From: CAWUJT01 sp963922715
Lineage (GTDB): Bacteria; Pseudomonadota; Alphaproteobacteria; Rhodobacterales; Rhodobacteraceae
Direction: 5' to 3'
DNA length: 25,446 bases
NCBI GenBank assembly: GCA_963922715.1
Contig: CAWUJT010000021.1
Coordinates: 1 to 25,446 of the forward strand
Position 1 is the stretch's first letter. Each line of letters opens with the position of its first letter. Under the pieces are notes generated by a model. The model searched no databases, was not told the origin of the DNA, and was given only the letters and a program-made list of their open reading frames with translations. Of the stretch, positions 22,594 through 25,446 are shown in pieces. The translations under genes were made by a program, and so were the position numbers.

Positions 22594-23772
22594 ATGTTTG
22601 ATGTTGTCGTCGTGGGCGGGGGCCCTTCAGGTGCAACAGCGGCCAATGATTTGGCGCAGGCCGGTCATCGCGTCGCACTTTTGGATCGGGCCGGGCGGAT
22701 CAAGCCCTGCGGCGGCGCGATACCACCACGCTTGATCCAGGATTTCGAGATTCCAAATACGTTACTTTGCGCGAAAATCAACACGGCGCGGATGATTTCG
22801 CCCACCAAACGCAAGGTCGATATCCCGATAGAAGATGGCTTTGTCGGCATGGTTGATCGCGAGCATTTTGATGAATTCCTGCGCAAGCGGGCCGCCGATC
22901 ACGGTGCTGAGCGGATCACAGGCACCTATCTGCGGATCGAGCGGGCAGATGGTAAAGCCCACGTGGTCTATCGTGATAAAGCCAGCGGTATGGAACGCCG
23001 CCTGTCCACGAAACTTGTGATCGGCGCGGATGGCGCGCGCTCCAACGTGGCCCGGCAAGAGGTTCCCGGCGGTGACAAAATTCCTTATGTCATTGCCTAT
23101 CACGAGATTATCGCCGCCCCTGATCCCAGTGACACCTATAACCCGAAACGCTGTGATGTTGTGTATGATGGAGAGATCAGTCCCGATTTCTATGGCTGGG
23201 TGTTTCCCCATGGCTCCTCTGCTAGTGTTGGTATGGGAACGGAGGATACATCAATTGATCTCAAGGCAAAAACCGCAGCCTTACGCCGGGCTAGTGGGCT
23301 GGAACGATGTATCACACTGCGCAAAGAGGGAGCACCGATCCCACTTAGGCCTTTGGATCGCTGGGACAATGGTTTGGACGTTGTTTTGGCCGGCGATGCA
23401 GCGGGCGTTGTGGCGCCCAGCTCTGGCGAAGGCATATATTATGCAATGGCGGGGGGCCGCGTTGCGGCAACAGCGGCCCAGGCATACCCCGCCTCGGGGC
23501 GTGTGGCGGACCTGAGACTGGCACGCAAACTCTTTATGAAACAGCATAAGGCCGTGTTCAAAATCCTCGGGGCCATGCAAAATGCCTATTACAAAAGCGA
23601 TGAACGGCGTGAGCGGTTTGTCTCTCTCTGCCATGATGTCGATGTCCAGAAACTCACGTTTGAAGCCTATATGAACAAAGAGCTCGTCCACGCCCGCCCG
23701 CTTGCGCATCTCAAGATCGGGATCAAAAATGTCGCACACCTGCTGGGCCTTGTGGCACCGACACGGGTATGA
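22594..23772 (+). CDS. bchP: Geranylgeranyl-bacteriochlorophyll reductase
   Basis: A 392-residue flavoprotein that reduces the geranylgeranyl tail of bacteriochlorophyll to phytyl. The N-terminal FAD dinucleotide-binding motif VVGGGPSGATAANDLA spans residues 5-20. KPCGGAIPP follows at about residue 37, VIGADGARSNVAR near 140, and VLAGDAAGVVAPSSGEGIYYAM in the FAD second half at about 260-285. ATG 22594 is two bases after the previous stop with GGGAGA upstream. It overlaps idi at its end by ATGA. Full length for the family. Confidence 0.97.
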   Translation: MFDVVVVGGGPSGATAANDLAQAGHRVALLDRAGRIKPCGGAIPPRLIQDFEIPNTLLCAKINTARMISPTKRKVDIPIEDGFVGMVDREHFDEFLRKRAADHGAERITGTYLRIERADGKAHVVYRDKASGMERRLSTKLVIGADGARSNVARQEVPGGDKIPYVIAYHEIIAAPDPSDTYNPKRCDVVYDGEISPDFYGWVFPHGSSASVGMGTEDTSIDLKAKTAALRRASGLERCITLRKEGAPIPLRPLDRWDNGLDVVLAGDAAGVVAPSSGEGIYYAMAGGRVAATAAQAYPASGRVADLRLARKLFMKQHKAVFKILGAMQNAYYKSDERRERFVSLCHDVDVQKLTFEAYMNKELVHARPLAHLKIGIKNVAHLLGLVAPTRV

Positions 23773-24311
23773 CTGTCATGATCCCGGCCTGGGTCAACGG
23801 CACATTAGAGCCTGTCGAGAAAATCGACGTCCATCTCAGAGGATTGCGGCATAAAGCCATTTCGGTGTTTTTATTGCGCGGGCAAGAGCTTTTGATCCAA
23901 AAGCGGGCCAAAAGCAAATATCATACGCCGGGTCTTTGGGCGAACACCTGTTGCACCCATCCCAAATGGGATGAAAGTGGACAGGCCTGTGCACAGCGCC
24001 GTTTGGAGGAAGAGCTTGGAATTACCAAGGTTCTCTTGGAGCCCCGAGAAACGATTGAATACCGCGCTTACGTCGGCAATGGGCTGATCGAACATGAACG
24101 GGTTGAGGTATTCTTGGGCCATGTCAACGATATCCGTTGGACGTTAAATCCTGACGAGGTGGCCCAGGTCAGATGGGTCAACCTTGAAGACCTGCGCCGC
24201 GATGTTATGCGCTATCCAGGGCGTTATACTGCGTGGTTGCGCATTTATCTGACACAGCATTGGGAACGCATTTTTGGCGATCATGTTGTGGCATCGGGTG
24301 CGTCAGTTTAG
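23769..24311 (+). CDS. idi: Isopentenyl-diphosphate delta-isomerase, type 1
   Basis: A 180-residue Nudix-fold enzyme that interconverts isopentenyl and dimethylallyl diphosphate, supplying the prenyl chain used by BchG and carotenoid enzymes. The catalytic region includes the NTCCTHP cysteine and metal-binding histidine, and the Nudix-type RRLEEELGI helix. Matching Rhodobacter orf176, it ends the bchG operon. The start overlaps the bchP stop (ATGA). Its TAG overlaps the stop of the convergent ATPase gene by four bases, so no terminator fits between them. Confidence 0.95.
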   Translation: MTVMIPAWVNGTLEPVEKIDVHLRGLRHKAISVFLLRGQELLIQKRAKSKYHTPGLWANTCCTHPKWDESGQACAQRRLEEELGITKVLLEPRETIEYRAYVGNGLIEHERVEVFLGHVNDIRWTLNPDEVAQVRWVNLEDLRRDVMRYPGRYTAWLRIYLTQHWERIFGDHVVASGASV

Positions 24312-25156
24312 GCCAGTGTTAGACCGTTACGTCCAGCGAGATCGATAAAGAATTGCCAAGCCACTCTGCCAGAGCGCGCCCCGCGTGTCACCTGCCATTC
24401 TAGCGCTTCGGCCTGCACAACGTCTGAATCGATATCCAGGCCATAAGCGGCGCAGTAACCTTCGATCATCGCCAGAAAGGCATCTTGATCGCAGGGGTGA
24501 AACCCAAGCCACAGTCCAAATCGGTCTGATAAAGACACCTTTTCCTCCACTGCTTCGCTTGGGTTGATGGCTGTGCTGCGCTCATTCTCAATCATATCGC
24601 GCGGCATCAAATGACGCCGGTTGGAAGTGGCGTAAAACAGCACGTTTGGAGGGCGTCCCTCAATACCACCATCAAGAACAGCCTTAAGGGACTTATAGTG
24701 CTGGTCGTCTTGGGAAAAACTAAGGTCATCACAAAAGAGGATAAAGCGGTGGTCCGCCGCCGCACGCAACAGGAGTAACAACCGCCCGATTGAGGGCAGA
24801 TCCTCCCTGTGCAGTTCGACAAGTTTCAAGGGATGCCCCTCTGTCACGAGCGTCCCATGCACGGCCTTCACCAGCGAAGATTTTCCCATGCCACGCGCGC
24901 CCCACAACAGCGCGTTGTTGGCAGCGGCCCCTTCTGCAAACCGGCGGGTATTGTGCAAGAGCGTGTCGCGCGCGCGGTCAATACCGACAAGCAAGGCCAG
25001 ATCAAGCCGATTGACCTGTGCGACAGAACGCAAGCCTTCGGGGTCTGTTTGCCAGACAAAGGCATCTGCCGCTGTGAAATCCACAGTTTCAACAGGTGGC
25101 GGGCTGAGGCGCTCCAGCGCCGCTGCAATCCGATCTAGCGCAGCCTTTTGGCTCAA
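24308..25156 (-). CDS. AAA-type ATP-binding protein, DUF815 family
   Basis: A 282-residue cytoplasmic ATPase. The Walker A motif GARGMGKSS is at about residues 86-94 and the Walker B-like FILFCDDLSF at about 138-147, followed by SNRRHLMPRDMI, an arginine-containing sensor region. These are DUF815-family features; the function of the family is not established. The start is a TTG at 25156 that overlaps the tatC stop (TTGA), giving MSQKAALDRIAAAL; no better ATG lies near the N-terminus. The coupling to tatC recurs as a neighbourhood in alphaproteobacteria but its meaning is unclear. It converges with idi. Confidence 0.85.
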   Translation of the reverse strand: MSQKAALDRIAAALERLSPPPVETVDFTAADAFVWQTDPEGLRSVAQVNRLDLALLVGIDRARDTLLHNTRRFAEGAAANNALLWGARGMGKSSLVKAVHGTLVTEGHPLKLVELHREDLPSIGRLLLLLRAAADHRFILFCDDLSFSQDDQHYKSLKAVLDGGIEGRPPNVLFYATSNRRHLMPRDMIENERSTAINPSEAVEEKVSLSDRFGLWLGFHPCDQDAFLAMIEGYCAAYGLDIDSDVVQAEALEWQVTRGARSGRVAWQFFIDLAGRNGLTLA

Positions 25157-25446
25157 AACTCCTCATCCTCATCAAGGATGCCTTCTGCGCGCAGCTTTTC
25201 ATTACGCTGCTTTTCAACCATGCGTACCAACTGAATGGAGATTTCATAGAGCCCATAGACCACGGTAAAAAGGATTATCTGTGTGATCACATCGGGCGGG
25301 GTAACCAATGCCGCCAGCACAAGAATACCGACAACAGCGTATTTCCGCACCGCACCAAGCCCTTCGGCAGAGACCAGCCCCGCTTTGCCCATCAGCGTCA
25401 GCAAGACAGGAAGTTGAAAACACAAACCAAAGGCCATGATGAATTT
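25153..25446 (-). CDS. tatC: Sec-independent translocase subunit TatC, C-terminal part
   Basis: Runs off the right edge: the frame is open to the last base, reading KFIMAFGLCFQLPVLL, and the ATG at 25437 is internal. About 97 residues are seen: a FGLCFQLPVLL helix, the RKYAVVGILVLAALVTPPDVITQ segment with the conserved TPPD, a final membrane segment and an acidic tail (DEDEEF). TatC is the signal-receptor subunit of the twin-arginine translocase, which would export the pseudoazurin in this window. Its stop overlaps the DUF815 start. tatA and tatB would be expected further right on the same strand. Confidence 0.93.
   Translation of the reverse strand, partial: KFIMAFGLCFQLPVLLTLMGKAGLVSAEGLGAVRKYAVVGILVLAALVTPPDVITQIILFTVVYGLYEISIQLVRMVEKQRNEKLRAEGILDEDEEF

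Noticed and set aside
1..25446. CRISPR arrays, tRNA or rRNA genes, insertion sequences, prophage genes
   Set aside because: No repeat-spacer pattern, no cloverleaf or ribosomal RNA segments, and no transposase or integrase noticed; the window is coding-dense with conserved PGC genes.

Overview
The window is the bacteriochlorophyll and reaction-centre-assembly half of a photosynthesis gene cluster (PGC) from a purple alphaproteobacterium, most likely an aerobic anoxygenic phototroph of the Roseobacter group (Rhodobacteraceae). This rests on the gene order bchF-N-B-H-L-M-lhaA-puhABC, the AerR/PpsR regulator pair, an ALA synthase of the HemA (Shemin) type, and an oxygen-dependent cyclase (AcsF) with its alphaproteobacterial partner BciE. 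No bchE is present. I cannot assign genus or species from the sequence alone, and I see no plasmid replication or mobile-element genes.

Layout. Positions 1-1555 (+) hold the 3' end of a COQ9-family gene and a quinone oxidoreductase. Positions 1567-2550 (-) hold an HU-type DNA-binding protein and a Tat-exported pseudoazurin. From 17839 down to 2648 (-) runs one tightly packed superoperon of 14 genes: bchF, bchN, bchB, bchH, bchL, bchM, lhaA, puhA, puhB, puhC, bciE, acsF, puhE, hemA. Most junctions are 4-base ATGA overlaps or gaps under 21 bases. Going right from the control region at 17840-18114 (+) come aerR and ppsR, then the operon bchG, a PucC/LhaA-like transporter-fold gene, bchP and idi (to 24311). 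The right edge (-) holds an AAA-type ATPase of the DUF815 family and the 3' part of tatC, outside the PGC proper.

How the genes work together. HemA makes 5-aminolevulinate. BchH (Mg chelatase large subunit), BchM (methyltransferase), AcsF with BciE (isocyclic ring), BchL/N/B (dark-operative protochlorophyllide reductase) and BchF (vinyl hydratase) carry the pigment towards bacteriochlorophyllide. BchG attaches the geranylgeranyl tail and BchP reduces it to phytyl; Idi supplies isoprenoid precursors. PuhA is the reaction-centre H subunit, and PuhB, PuhC, PuhE and LhaA assemble the RC-LH1 complex. The puf genes, bchCXYZ, bchID and the crt genes are not in this window.

Regulation. PpsR, a redox- and light-linked repressor, recognises TGT-N12-ACA. 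I find three such palindromes in the bchF-aerR divergent region and a fourth lying inside the first codons of bchG. In two of the three divergent-region palindromes one arm doubles as a perfect TTGACA -35 hexamer. AerR (a B12-binding antirepressor of PpsR) has two possible starts 60 bases apart, and the second has the better ribosome binding site.

I do not see a wholly undescribed system here. The most interesting points are the operator placement, the aerR start choice, the bciE-acsF arrangement together with the missing bchEJ, and the pseudoazurin gene beside the PGC.
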